From Streptomyces gardneri (GTDB lineage Bacteria; Actinomycetota; Actinomycetes; Streptomycetales; Streptomycetaceae): DNA of 64,000 bases. The translations under genes were made by a program, and so were the position numbers. The notes below the pieces were generated by a model, which was not told the origin of the DNA, searched no databases, and saw only the letters and a program-made list of their open reading frames with translations. The stretch is taken from assembly GCF_006539185.1 (NCBI RefSeq), contig NZ_BJMN01000011.1, positions 1-64,000 on the forward strand. Reading direction: 5' to 3'. Numbering within the stretch: the stretch's first letter is position 1; the number at the start of each line of letters is the position of its first letter. Below are positions 9,448 through 17,649 of the stretch, piece by piece.

Positions 9448-9494
9448 CGGGGGACTCCTGACCGCCGGTTCTCTGGCGGCCGGTTCTCCGGCGG
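9437..9494. terminator. Hairpins between the convergent AI-2E and cydB genes
   Basis: AGGAGTCC (9437-9444) and GGACTCCT (9452-9459) form a perfect 8-bp stem across the stop codon of the AI-2E-type gene. A second hairpin, CCGCC-N8-GGCGG, follows at 9462-9479, and its sequence is partly duplicated at 9480-9494. There is no T-tract, which is usual for streptomycete terminators. Confidence 0.6.
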
Positions 9495-9511
9495 GGCGTC
9501 TTCGTCGTGGC

Positions 9512-10291
9512 TCAGAGGTACGACGGGCGGGTGACCCGGTGCCGGAAGGCGTGCCACGTCCAGGCCTGGACCGCCACGAGGAGCGGGGTGACGACGAGAA
9601 GGGCGGGGACGAGCAGGGCCAGCGTGGCGGGGGAGGCGGCCTTCTCGGCCAGCGGGAGGCCCGTGCCCGCCGCGAGCGGCAGCCCGCCGAGGAGGACTCC
9701 CGTCAGGGCGAAGGACTGCCACGGACGTCCGGCGCGGCCGACGACCTTGCGGGCCCGTTCATACGGGATTCCCGTGAGCCGGAGCGTGGCGAACCCCAGT
9801 CCGTGCGCGGCGAACAGGGCGGCCACGGCCAGGGCGGTGAGCACGGCCGTCGCGCCGGTCGCCGGCGCGTAGGGCCGTCCGGTGAGCAGCGCGGCGAGCA
9901 GCCAGCCCCAGGACAGGGCGACCGTCCAGCTCCCGCACGTCACGGCGGTGTCGCAGCCGGCGCGCCAGCGCGGCCCCGGGCCCCGGCCGCGAGACCAGAG
10001 CCCCACGTCCCGGACGATCCAGCCGGCCAGCAGGCCGACGAGCACCGGGGCCTGGCCGCTCAGGAGCTCCCCTTCGAGGGCGGGGAAGCAGCCGACCAGG
10101 ACGCCAGCGGTGGCGACCAGCCAGACCTCGTTGCCGAGGAAGAAGGGCGCGAAGGAGGCGAGGACGAGGCGCCGCTCGCGGTCCCCGCGGCCGAGCCAGG
10201 GGGTGAGCATGCCGGTGCCGATGTCCGCTCCGGCGAGGACGAACCAGCCCGCGGCGAAGAAGGCGAGCAGGACGATGGCCAGGGTCTCCAC
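9512..10291 (-). CDS. cydB: Cytochrome bd ubiquinol oxidase subunit II, short form
   Basis: A 259-residue CydB relative starting at GTG 10291 (METLAIVLLAFFAAGWFVLAG). The N-terminal half matches CydB well: GADIGTGMLTPWLGR, then FFLGNEVWLVATAG. The C-terminus, VQAWTWHAFRHRV, resembles the normal CydB end. Canonical CydB is about 335-380 residues, so an internal stretch of two or so helices appears to be missing with the reading frame intact. It follows cydA by 163 nt on the same strand and would form the non-haem subunit of a quinol-oxidising terminal oxidase. Either it is a natural short subunit or a degenerating one; the intact frame favours the former. Confidence 0.8.
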   Translation of the reverse strand: METLAIVLLAFFAAGWFVLAGADIGTGMLTPWLGRGDRERRLVLASFAPFFLGNEVWLVATAGVLVGCFPALEGELLSGQAPVLVGLLAGWIVRDVGLWSRGRGPGPRWRAGCDTAVTCGSWTVALSWGWLLAALLTGRPYAPATGATAVLTALAVAALFAAHGLGFATLRLTGIPYERARKVVGRAGRPWQSFALTGVLLGGLPLAAGTGLPLAEKAASPATLALLVPALLVVTPLLVAVQAWTWHAFRHRVTRPSYL

Positions 10292-10319
10292 GGGGGCTCC
10301 TCGGGGCGGCGACGGGGTC

Positions 10320-10410
10320 GGTGACACGTACGCGGTGGGGCGGTGACCCGTACGCGGTGGGGCGGTGACCCGTATGCGGCGGGCTGGTGACTCGTCCGCG
10401 CGGTGGGGTG
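10320..10410. repeat. About four copies of a 22-bp tandem repeat between cydA and cydB
   Basis: The unit GGTGACCCGTACGCGGTGGG plus two bases recurs from 10320 with progressive divergence; two copies are near-identical and two degenerate. It lies in the 163-nt cydA-cydB gap and codes for nothing apparent. Confidence 0.75.
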
Positions 10411-10454
10411 GGTGGCTGGGGTCGCGGTGGCCCGGCAGCACGTCGGTGACGGGC

Positions 10455-11792
10455 TCAGTAGCGCGGGGCGGGCAGCGCGTCCGCGGGATCGGAGGAGGGC
10501 GGGCCCTCGCTCGCGCCCTCGTCGGAGCCGTCCGGTCCCGGATCGTCGCGAACCGGCCGCTCGTCGTGGCCGAGCCCGGACTCCACGGGGCCGCGGCGGG
10601 CGTGCCGGGCGAGGAGCCAGGCGTTGAGGAGGGCGAGCAGGGCGAAGACCGTGGCGAAGACCGTGAGGGAGAGCCGCATGGTGCCGGGGGAGAGGTCCGA
10701 GACGGCGTCCTCCGTCTTCAACAGCCCGTAGACGACCCAGGGCTGCCGCCCGGACTCCCGGAAGACCCAGCCGCCGATCATCGCGAGGTACGGCAGCGGC
10801 ACGGCGGCCATCAGGACGAGGTGCCAGAGCCGGAACCGGAAGACGACCTTCTTGAAGCAGGCCAGGATCACCCCGGCGAAGCACAGGTACATCATCAGGC
10901 CGAAGCTGATCAGCATGACCAGTCCGCCGCCCCGGGTCCACGCCTCCGAGGGCACGTAGTCGCCCGGCCCGAAGCGGGCCGACAGCTCCGCCTGGAGCCG
11001 GGCGATCTCGGCCGCCTTTCCGCTGAACACGGCCGACTTCATCGGCTGGAAGGTCGTGAGGGTGGAGAACTGGATCCCGCCGAAGACCGCGGCCGTCATC
11101 AGCGCGGGTGCGGAGACGAACACCCCGATCCGCAGGCTGCGCCCGAAGAACTCCCACTCGGCGCTGCGGCGGAAGAGGTGGTACGCGCTCACCCCGGCCA
11201 TGAAGAACCCGGCGGTGAGCAGCGCCCCCGAGAGGACGTGCCCGAAGGCGAGGAGCGCCGAGGGGTTCGTCAGGACGGCGACGGGGTCGTCGAGGACGAG
11301 CTCGCCGTTCTCGGAGGAGTACCCCACGGGGTGGTTCAGGAAGCCGTTGGAGACGAGGATCCAGTACGCCGAGAGGTAGGCGGTGAGGGCGACGATCCAG
11401 ATCGCGGCCAGATGGGCCCAGCGGTTGAGCCGGTGCCAGCCGAAGACCCACAGACCGAGGAAGGTCGACTCGACGAAGAAGGCCACGATGGTCTCCACCG
11501 CGAGGGAGGCGCCGAGGATGTTGCCCGCCTCGTGGGTGAGCCCGCTCCAGGCCATGCCGAACTGGAACTCCATCACCAGCCCGGTGACGATCCCGACCGC
11601 GTAGTTGATCACGTAGAGCTGGCCCCAGAAGCGCACCATCCGTGCGTCCTGTGGCTTGCCGCTGATCGTGGCCCGGGTCTGGAGCGCGGCCACCACGGTG
11701 ACCAGGCCCAGCGTGAGGGCGACGAAGAGGAAGTGGCCGCCGGCGGTGAGCGCGAACTGTAGCCGTGCGAGATCGAGTACGTCCTGATTCAC
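10455..11792 (-). CDS. cydA: Cytochrome bd ubiquinol oxidase subunit I
   Basis: A 445-residue membrane subunit. It has the N-terminal haem-ligand region LQFALTAGGHFLFVALTLG (His20), the AFGHVLSGALLTAGFF segment holding the second haem-ligand His, and the quinol-loop signature GRQPWVVYGLLKT. It carries haems b558, b595 and d and oxidises menaquinol under low oxygen or stress. The C-terminal 50 residues are a hydrophilic Asp/Pro-rich tail, longer than usual. No cydCD haem exporter genes lie nearby, and I see no Rex operator (TGTGAA-N4-TTCACA type) upstream. That suggests an accessory bd oxidase rather than the main Rex-controlled one (inference). Confidence 0.93.
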   Translation of the reverse strand: MNQDVLDLARLQFALTAGGHFLFVALTLGLVTVVAALQTRATISGKPQDARMVRFWGQLYVINYAVGIVTGLVMEFQFGMAWSGLTHEAGNILGASLAVETIVAFFVESTFLGLWVFGWHRLNRWAHLAAIWIVALTAYLSAYWILVSNGFLNHPVGYSSENGELVLDDPVAVLTNPSALLAFGHVLSGALLTAGFFMAGVSAYHLFRRSAEWEFFGRSLRIGVFVSAPALMTAAVFGGIQFSTLTTFQPMKSAVFSGKAAEIARLQAELSARFGPGDYVPSEAWTRGGGLVMLISFGLMMYLCFAGVILACFKKVVFRFRLWHLVLMAAVPLPYLAMIGGWVFRESGRQPWVVYGLLKTEDAVSDLSPGTMRLSLTVFATVFALLALLNAWLLARHARRGPVESGLGHDERPVRDDPGPDGSDEGASEGPPSSDPADALPAPRY

Positions 11793-11923
11793 CCCGTCAG
11801 TGTCGGTGTACGGTCACGGGCCCGGCGTCGGCCCGGGGAGGACACCTGACGTACCCCACGGGTTGTGCCGGCGCACGCGCGCGTACCCCGGGAGTTGCGG
11901 CTCAGGACCACGCCCCCTAGGGG

Positions 11924-12601
11924 TCAGGCCAGCCAGCCCGGGGTGATCATCCCCGACTCGTACGCCAGGACCACCAGCTGCGCGCGGTCGCGGACGGCCA
12001 GCTTGGTCATGATCCGGCTGACGTGGGTCTTGGCGGTGGCGGGGGAGAGGACGAGCCGGCCGGCGATCTCGTCGTTGGAGAGCCCCGCGCCCACCAGGCC
12101 GAGCACCTCGCGCTCCCGCTCGGTGAGGGCGTTCAGACGGGGGCTCGGGTCCGGCTGCCGCCCGGCGCCGCCGGCGCGCTCGGCGAACTCGGCGATGAGA
12201 CGGCGGGTCACGGCGGGGGCGATCAGGGCGTCGCCGCGCGCCACGACCCGTACGGCGTGCAGGAGTTCCATCGGCTCGGTGTCCTTGACCAGGAAGCCCG
12301 ACGCGCCCGCGCGCAGCGCCCCGTACACATGGTCGTCGGCGTCGAACGTGGTCAGGACGACCACCCGGACGCCTTCGAGCCGCTCGTCGGAGGTGATGCG
12401 CCGGGTGGCCTCGAGGCCGTCGAGCACGGGCATGCGGATGTCCATCAGGACCACGTCCGGGAGGAGTTCGCGGGCGAGGGCGACCGCTTGTTCGCCGTCC
12501 CCGGCCTCGCCGACGACCTCGATGTCGTCCTCGTCGGACAGGATCGACCGGAAGCCGGCCCGGACCAGGGTCTGGTCGTCGGCGAGCACGACACGGATCA
12601 T
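11924..12601 (-). CDS. NarL/FixJ-type response regulator
   Basis: A 225-residue two-component regulator. The receiver domain begins MIRVVLADDQTLVRAGF with phosphoacceptor Asp in VVLMDIRMPVLDG and the conserved Lys in GFLVKDTEP. A LuxR-type HTH follows (LTEREREVLGLVGAGLSNDEIA, then TAKTHVSRIMTKLAVRDRAQL). It overlaps the upstream kinase gene by 4 nt (ATGA at 12598-12601), so the pair is translationally coupled. Targets are not evident; nearby genes are cydAB and an SGNH hydrolase. The palindrome CCCCTAGGGG directly after the stop (11914-11923) may aid termination. Confidence 0.93.
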   Translation of the reverse strand: MIRVVLADDQTLVRAGFRSILSDEDDIEVVGEAGDGEQAVALARELLPDVVLMDIRMPVLDGLEATRRITSDERLEGVRVVVLTTFDADDHVYGALRAGASGFLVKDTEPMELLHAVRVVARGDALIAPAVTRRLIAEFAERAGGAGRQPDPSPRLNALTEREREVLGLVGAGLSNDEIAGRLVLSPATAKTHVSRIMTKLAVRDRAQLVVLAYESGMITPGWLA

Positions 12602-13899
12602 CGGGGATCCCCTTCGGGAGCGGGTGTTGTGGGTGGCGCCTCAGGTGCCTCTGTTGCCGTGTGTGTTGCGGCGGGTGTGGTGAGTGGGAGATGGGCGTCG
12701 ACGAGGAAGCCGCCGTCCGCGTTCCCGGCGGTGAGCTCGCCGCCGAGCGCGCGGGCCCGTTCCGCCATGCCCCGGATGCCGCTGCCCGAGGGGCCGCCAT
12801 CGGGCGCGCCCCCGCCGTCGTCGGCGATGCGCAACCGCAGCACGCGCGCGCCCGCGTGCGTACGCGTGGCTGTGCCGGAGCGGTCGTCCCAGTCGAGAGC
12901 GATCCGCACGGTACGGGCTCCCGAGTGCCGGGTCACGTTCGTCAGCGACTCCTGCACGATCCGGTACGCGGCGAGGTCGACCGGCGGCGGCAGCGGCACG
13001 GGCGTGCCGGTGACGCTCGTACGGACGTCGAGTCCCGCGCTCCGGGCCCGCTCCGCGAGCTCGCCGAGGAGGGCGAGGCCGGAGGCCGGGGAGGTCGGCG
13101 TGGCCTCGTCGGCCCGGCGGAGCACGCCGAGCGTGGCCCGCAGCTCGCGCAGCGCGTCCTTGCTGGTGGACTTCACCGCTTCCAGGGCCTCGGCGGCGGT
13201 GGCGAGCCCGGCCTCGGGGGCCGGATTCTTGCTCAGCCGGTGCAGTGCGGCGCCGGACTGGACGTGGATCAGCGAGACGCTGTGGCCGAGGATGTCGTGC
13301 AGCTCCCTGGCGATCCGCAGCCGCTCCTCGGTGGCGCTCTGCCGGGCCCGTGCCTCCTGCTCCCGCTCGGCGGCGAGCGCGCGCTGTTCGACCTCGTGCA
13401 GATACGCGAGCCGGGTGCGCTGGGCCCGGCCCACGGCGACGAGGCTGATCAGCCAGCCGGCCAGCATGGCGAGCGAGGTGTCGTCGATCTGCCGGTGCCC
13501 GGGCTGCTGCCGGATCTCGCCGAGGCCGACCGCGAGCAGGGTGACGGCGGCGAGCGCGACGGCGGCGGCGAACCGGCCCTCGGCGGCGGTGGTGTACAGC
13601 GCGAGCGCGAAAGCGATCATCAGAGGGCCGTCCGCGGCGGACAGCGGGTAGTAGACGACACAGGCGAGCAGCGTGACGACGGCGACGGCGACCGGTTGCC
13701 GTCGCCGGAAGAAGAGGGCTCCGCAGCCGATCAGGACGAGCGCCCAGCCGAGCACCGCGCGGAGCGCCGATTCGCTCGTGTACCGCATGGAGACGAGCGT
13801 CCAGACCACCACGACGACCAGGACCGCGCCGGCCACGAGCGCGTCGACGGTCCGGGGCGGCAGGCGGCCGCTCGGGCGGTCGCGGAGGGCGAGGGGCAT
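12598..13899 (-). CDS. Sensor histidine kinase (HisKA_3 type)
   Basis: A 433-residue membrane kinase. The N-terminal ~170 residues contain four or five transmembrane helices (AGAVLVVVVVWTLV, GWALVLIGCGALFF, others), with no large extracellular sensor loop. The dimerisation helix carries the phosphoacceptor His in IARELHDILGHSVSLIHVQ, and the ATPase domain has ADDGGGAPDGGPSGSGIRGM. The start MPLALRDRPS at 13899 is preferred; an in-frame start at 13989 would add 30 unlikely residues. It is cotranscribed with the response regulator. The signal sensed is unknown; membrane-embedded sensing is inferred from topology. Confidence 0.9.
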   Translation of the reverse strand: MPLALRDRPSGRLPPRTVDALVAGAVLVVVVVWTLVSMRYTSESALRAVLGWALVLIGCGALFFRRRQPVAVAVVTLLACVVYYPLSAADGPLMIAFALALYTTAAEGRFAAAVALAAVTLLAVGLGEIRQQPGHRQIDDTSLAMLAGWLISLVAVGRAQRTRLAYLHEVEQRALAAEREQEARARQSATEERLRIARELHDILGHSVSLIHVQSGAALHRLSKNPAPEAGLATAAEALEAVKSTSKDALRELRATLGVLRRADEATPTSPASGLALLGELAERARSAGLDVRTSVTGTPVPLPPPVDLAAYRIVQESLTNVTRHSGARTVRIALDWDDRSGTATRTHAGARVLRLRIADDGGGAPDGGPSGSGIRGMAERARALGGELTAGNADGGFLVDAHLPLTTPAATHTATEAPEAPPTTPAPEGDPR

Positions 13900-14039
13900 G
13901 CGTCGAAGAATAGGCGCCGGGTGGCCGCGGGGCCCGCGTCCGGCCCCTGGCGGTCTCGGCGCACGGCATGGGTCGAGTTGTATAGTCAAAAAAGTGAGTA
14001 AGGCGTCCCGGGGGGGGCGTCGACGAAGACGGAGGCCTC

Positions 14040-14855
14040 ATGTCGGACGGCACGTTTCTGCGGTACGTCGCCCTGGGTGACAGCCAGACCGAAGGGGTCG
14101 GCGACGGCGACGACACCGTCGGCCTGCGCGGCTGGGCGGACCGGCTCGCCGAGCTGCTCGCCCGTGACGAACCGGAAGTGCGGTACGCCAACCTCGCCGT
14201 ACGCGGCCGGCTCGCCGGACAGGTGCGTGCCGAGCAGCTGGCCCCGGCGCTCGCGCTGCGGCCGGATCTGGCCACGGTCGTCGCGGGGGTCAACGACCTG
14301 CTGCGGCCGGGCTTCGACGCGGAGGAGACGGCCGGGCACCTGGAGGCGATGTTCGCGGCCCTGGCCGCCCAGGGCGCCCGGGTCGCGACCCTCACGTTCC
14401 CCGACGTCGGCCGGCTGATCCCGGCGGCCCGGCCGCTCGGGTCCCGGGTGCGGGACCTCAACGACCTCATCCGGGAGGCCGCGCGCCGACACGGCGTCAC
14501 GGTCGCCGAGGCCGCGCAGCACCCGGTCGTCACCGACCCCCGGATGTGGGCCGTCGACCGGCTGCACGCCAGCTCGCTCGGCCACGAGCGGATCGCCGCC
14601 GCGGTCGCCCACGCCCTCGACCTGCCCGGCAGCGACGACTCCTGGTCCCGGCCGCTGCCCCCGCTCCCTCCGCTCACGGGCCTGCGTGCGGCGGGCGCCG
14701 AAGTGCGCTGGGTCGGCACCTTCCTCGGCCCCTGGCTGGGCCGCCGCCTCCGCGGCCGTTCGTCGGGCGACGGCCGCCGGGCCAAGCGTCCGGAGCTGTC
14801 GCCGGTGACGGCGATCCCCGGCCGGTTGTCGCCGGTCGAGGAGGGGCGCGGGTAG
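14040..14855 (+). CDS. SGNH/GDSL-family hydrolase
   Basis: A 271-residue esterase-like protein without a signal peptide. Block I is YVALGDSQTEGVGDG with nucleophile Ser15, block III is VVAGVNDLLRPG, and block V is the AVDRLHASSLGHERIA Asp-His pair. These supply the full SGNH catalytic set. About 55 C-terminal residues (after WLGRRLRGR) are basic, Pro/Ser-rich and probably disordered. Upstream is an AT-rich patch (TATAGTCAAAAAAGTGAGTA, 13980-13999) that stands out from the surroundings and may carry the promoter. The substrate is unknown. It converges with the sigma-like gene 14 nt downstream. Confidence 0.9.
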   Translation: MSDGTFLRYVALGDSQTEGVGDGDDTVGLRGWADRLAELLARDEPEVRYANLAVRGRLAGQVRAEQLAPALALRPDLATVVAGVNDLLRPGFDAEETAGHLEAMFAALAAQGARVATLTFPDVGRLIPAARPLGSRVRDLNDLIREAARRHGVTVAEAAQHPVVTDPRMWAVDRLHASSLGHERIAAAVAHALDLPGSDDSWSRPLPPLPPLTGLRAAGAEVRWVGTFLGPWLGRRLRGRSSGDGRRAKRPELSPVTAIPGRLSPVEEGRG

Positions 14856-14868
14856 CCAGCGAGTCGGG

Positions 14869-15297
14869 TCAGGTGTTCCGGCCTCCCGCCGCACGGGCGC
14901 TGTGGGCGGGCTGTCTGCGGATGGTGGAGCGGACCCTCCCCAGGGGGAGGCCGGTGAGGGTGGCGGAGTGCTCCGGGCTGTAGCCGAGTGCGGCGAGCGT
15001 GCCGAGTTCTTCGCGCAGCGCTCCGGCCGGACAGCAGGGGGCTCCGTTGCTCGCGTGCAGGCGGTCGTTGAGGACGATCCATGCGGTGTGTGCGGGACTT
15101 GGTGAGCGGAGCACGGTCGGCCAGGCGCCACGCAGGGTGGTGAACGTCTGCTCCACCGCCTCGTCCGCCCGGCGCGGATGAAGCCGTGCCCGGGCGTAGG
15201 TGAGGTAGTCGGCGTGGTGCAGGGTGCGGAACGCCTCGAAGGACAGCGGCATGGCCGCGTGGCGCCTGTTGATGGTCATGATGGACGCGGAGATCAC
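14869..15297 (-). CDS. Small sigma-factor-like protein
   Basis: A 142-residue protein. Residues 20-65 resemble sigma-70 region 2 (FRTLHHADYLTYARARLHPRR, DEAVEQTFTTLRGAWP), and the C-terminus resembles a region 4 HTH (LGTLAALGYSPEHSATLTGLPLGRVRSTIRR). It is shorter than a full ECF sigma factor, so it may be a truncated or regulatory relative. GTG 15297 has GGGGGC five nt upstream; ATG 15252 is the alternative and gives 127 residues. The gene lies 25 nt downstream of the zinc-finger/XRE gene on the same strand and is probably cotranscribed with it. Real RNA polymerase binding is unproven. Confidence 0.65.
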   Translation of the reverse strand: MISASIMTINRRHAAMPLSFEAFRTLHHADYLTYARARLHPRRADEAVEQTFTTLRGAWPTVLRSPSPAHTAWIVLNDRLHASNGAPCCPAGALREELGTLAALGYSPEHSATLTGLPLGRVRSTIRRQPAHSARAAGGRNT

Positions 15298-15322
15298 TTC
15301 TGCCCCCGTGGGTGGATGTGGG

Positions 15323-16378
15323 TCAGCCGAACGCTGCTGCCTGCAGAGCCGAGGTGGTGGAGGGTGGGCTTGCGGCCTGCCAGAGCGGCCGGAACTCGGC
15401 GGGGCTTCCCCTGAGAGCCATGATGATCTTGGCGGTGGTCTCCCAGTCGGGTATGCGTGTGCAGTTGAGGGCGAGCGAGATCTCTCGGATGCTCGGCTTC
15501 GTGCCCGTGCTCACGGCCCGCTTGATGTCCCAGAGGTCGGGCCTGTCGGCCGCGAGGTAGAGGGCGCGGAGCGCGGTGTGGAGTTGGGCCCTGGCCTCGT
15601 CCGGGTCTTCCGGGACGGGCTCCTGCTGGTGGTCGGGGGTGCGCTGGGCCGCCTCCCAGAGGGCGCGCATTTCGAGCGATCTTCCCTCGCAGGTCTCGAC
15701 GAACGCCTCGACGATCGGCCAGGACGGTCGACGGGTGCCGGCGAGGATCCGGGAGACGTAGGACGGGGAGACGCCGATTCTCGATGCGGTGTCCTTGATG
15801 GTGAGACCGGTGGAGCGCTGGAGGGAGACCATCGCGGCGGCGAACTGCTCGCCGGGGGTCTGGGCGGGAGGGAGGGGGGCGCAGCCGGCGCGGTCCGCGG
15901 CGTCGGGGCGGCCGCTCGCCGCCTGGCGGTCCCGACGTGCCTCGCGGGCCCGGGTGAGCCGGCGGCTGACCTTGTCCTGGGTCCACTTCTTGCGGTAGCT
16001 CTCGGCCCCGGATCCGGCGGCCTCCGCGATCTGCATCCAGGAGTCGCCCCGGGCGCGGCCGCGCGCCACGACGGCGGCTTCGACGTCCTTGAGGAACCTG
16101 TAGTGGTCGTTGACCTGTCCCATGAGGTCGTCGGTGTCCTCGCCGCCGTGCACTGCGGCGAGAAGGGTGGTGGCGGACAGCTGGAGGTCTTCCGCGGTCG
16201 CCCCCAGGTCCTCGTTGTACCGGGTGAGGTCCGGAGGTTCGGCGGAGGAGCTGCGCGCGGCTGCGCGGCATGCCGGGGAGCAGAACGTGTTGGGGCGTCC
16301 TCGTCTGACGGCGTACTGGAAGTCGTTGCCGCAGTGGGTGCACTGCCGTGTCTGCTGCCGGGGAGAGCCGGACGGCAT
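15323..16378 (-). CDS. Zinc-finger and XRE helix-turn-helix regulator
   Basis: A 351-residue DNA-binding protein. The N-terminus has a probable zinc site, CTHCGNDF followed by FCSPACR (CxxC-x17-CxxxC, residues ~13-38). A helical region (SWMQIAEAAGSGAESYRKKW) could be one HTH. A clear XRE domain follows at about residues 190-235 (TIKDTASRIGVSPSYVSRILAG, then RRPSWPIVEAFVETC). A second XRE-like repeat lies near the C-terminus (SIREISLALNCTRIPDWETTAK). Tandem XRE proteins of this kind are common streptomycete regulators of unknown target. The downstream sigma-like gene is probably in the same operon. Confidence 0.82.
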   Translation of the reverse strand: MPSGSPRQQTRQCTHCGNDFQYAVRRGRPNTFCSPACRAAARSSSAEPPDLTRYNEDLGATAEDLQLSATTLLAAVHGGEDTDDLMGQVNDHYRFLKDVEAAVVARGRARGDSWMQIAEAAGSGAESYRKKWTQDKVSRRLTRAREARRDRQAASGRPDAADRAGCAPLPPAQTPGEQFAAAMVSLQRSTGLTIKDTASRIGVSPSYVSRILAGTRRPSWPIVEAFVETCEGRSLEMRALWEAAQRTPDHQQEPVPEDPDEARAQLHTALRALYLAADRPDLWDIKRAVSTGTKPSIREISLALNCTRIPDWETTAKIIMALRGSPAEFRPLWQAASPPSTTSALQAAAFG

Positions 16379-16555
16379 GAGAGTGCCTCTTTCGGGGTGT
16401 GCGAGGGAATTAGAGAGGGCGGACCGGTCACGGATGGCCCGCTGCGCGGAAAACTCCGGCAGCGGGCCGCGGAGCGACTCGGCCGTCGGACCTCGGGCTC
16501 ACGGGGCGAGCCGTCGGGCGTCCGACGTGGGGGGTGGCGAATTTCCGCGCGATCT

Positions 16556-16828
16556 TCAGGAACGGCGAACGCGCTTGTAGACCACCCTGGTCCCCGCGCA
16601 CAAAACAGAAATAGCTATGGCCAAAGCTCCGAGCACCGCCGGATCCTGAACCTCCGCGATCAAGACGATCGGAAGAACGGGGAGGGCGAGAAATACGCTC
16701 CCACGTGCCGTGACCGTCAAGTCATCCCAGCGACGCGTTTCCCCTGCATAAAGCGGGGTCATGATAGCGTCGGCACCTGACTCCAGCACCCATAACGGGC
16801 GCAGGTGGCGATTACGGTCGTAAGGCAT
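16556..16828 (-). CDS. Small two-helix membrane protein, unrecognised
   Basis: A 90-residue protein with two hydrophobic helices (GSVFLALPVLPIVLIAEV and AVLGALAIAISVLCAGTRVV) and a basic C-terminus YKRVRRS. I do not recognise a family. It is supported as real by a strong ribosome-binding site, GGAGGG, six nt before the ATG at 16828. Its codons and flanks are less GC-rich than neighbouring genes. It is the first gene of the minus-strand module that continues with the XRE and sigma-like genes, although a 177-nt gap separates them. Confidence 0.6.
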   Translation of the reverse strand: MPYDRNRHLRPLWVLESGADAIMTPLYAGETRRWDDLTVTARGSVFLALPVLPIVLIAEVQDPAVLGALAIAISVLCAGTRVVYKRVRRS

Positions 16829-17537
16829 GAATTTATCCCTCCGAGGGTGCAGTTCGGCACTGTGCGGTCGCGATCGAGGTAGTTGAGCAAGGACCCTGGC
16901 TCTGGTTTGACGGCCCGCCAGGGTCCTTGCCGTACCGGCGCTTTGCCAGTGAGCCGAGACCCTAACCCCCGATTACTCCACGGCGCCACGCGCGCCGGGG
17001 GTTATGGCCGCATGCGCCCGTCCAGTGCACACAAATCCTTGCTCTCACCCCAGAGCGCTTTTGACCCATCAATTCGGGCATCTTTCGCTAAGGCCGATCA
17101 ACTGTGATCGCTGCATGCTCAAAAGCGGTCGAGATCTTTAAGTCTTCGGAATGTCGAGCGGGGAAAAGCTGGCGATGTTCCCCGAAAAACGTGCGCGTAA
17201 CCCTGCTTCGACCGCTGCGGGCGTGCCCCGCGCCAGCGTCCGCCACCCCGCGCCAGAGCACGTGCACCGGATCACGCGCCCCGCAGAGCCGGACGACATG
17301 GCCCATCGGGCCAGCTCACACGTCACCCGTGGCAATCGGATGCGGCGTCGCACACGCCATCGACCCTCTGTCGACGGTCGTCGGCCTCCGTCGCGGTGCC
17401 TGCTCGCCTGCGGGGTGATCACCTGCGGGGTGATCGCCGGAGCGGATCGCCGAGGCGCGGCGCCCGACGCTCGGTGCGCGCTCAAGATCGATGGCGCAGG
17501 GCGGCCTCGGCGGGTCGTGTCGGTGTGCGTGGCGCGC
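16829..17537. other. Gene-free, relatively AT-rich stretch upstream of recA
   Basis: About 700 nt with no convincing gene: the open frames on both strands (for example 17138-17650 minus and 17151-17669 plus) overlap each other, lack ribosome-binding sites and are Arg/Pro-rich noise. Base composition falls below that of the flanks around 17000-17190, which may mark the edge of transferred DNA. The only clear structure is the inverted repeat at 16887-16930. Confidence 0.6.
16887..16930. repeat. Perfect 14-bp inverted repeat
   Basis: GCAAGGACCCTGGC (16887-16900) and GCCAGGGTCCTTGC (16917-16930) are exact inverse complements separated by 16 nt. It lies upstream of the small membrane protein gene, which reads away from it. 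It could be a terminator hairpin for an absent gene, an operator for the XRE regulator, or the relic of an element end. Confidence 0.8.
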
Positions 17538-17567
17538 TTGACACTAAAATCGAACATCCATTCTGAT
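17538..17567 (+). promoter_or_regulatory. recA promoter P1 with LexA (SOS) box
   Basis: A consensus -35 TTGACA (17538-17543) precedes the SOS box GAACATCCATTC (17552-17563), which fills the spacer and overlaps a candidate -10 near 17562-17567 (TCTGAT). The same box is known upstream of recA in other streptomycetes. LexA bound here would block RNA polymerase. The transcript would carry a leader of about 140 nt to ATG 17716. Confidence 0.85.
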
Positions 17568-17616
17568 GGAGGTCCGGCCCCGGGAAAACAGGGCTTGTCG
17601 GCGGCTCGTCGGCGAG

Positions 17617-17625
17617 TTGTCCACA
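17617..17625 (+). promoter_or_regulatory. Single DnaA-box-like nonamer in the recA leader
   Basis: TTGTCCACA matches the streptomycete DnaA box exactly. It is isolated (no cluster), so it is not an origin; it may be chance or a minor DnaA site. Confidence 0.3.
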
Positions 17626-17649
17626 GGTCGGAGGGGACGTCGGGGCCCA

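Noticed and set aside
11793..11850. Rex operator upstream of cydA
   Set aside because: The GTGAC and GTCAC fragments present do not match the TGTGAA-N4-TTCACA arrangement.
12598..13989. Longer start for the HisKA_3 kinase at 13989
   Set aside because: The 30 extra residues are Pro/Arg-rich, unlike a membrane kinase N-terminus, and MPLALRDRPS at 13899 fits better.
16931..17110. tRNA gene or attachment site near the AT-richer stretch
   Set aside because: No cloverleaf could be folded by eye and no integrase gene is present; no direct repeat pair was found.
17617..17625. DnaA box as sign of a replication origin
   Set aside because: Only one nonamer, no dnaA or dnaN genes, no clustered boxes.
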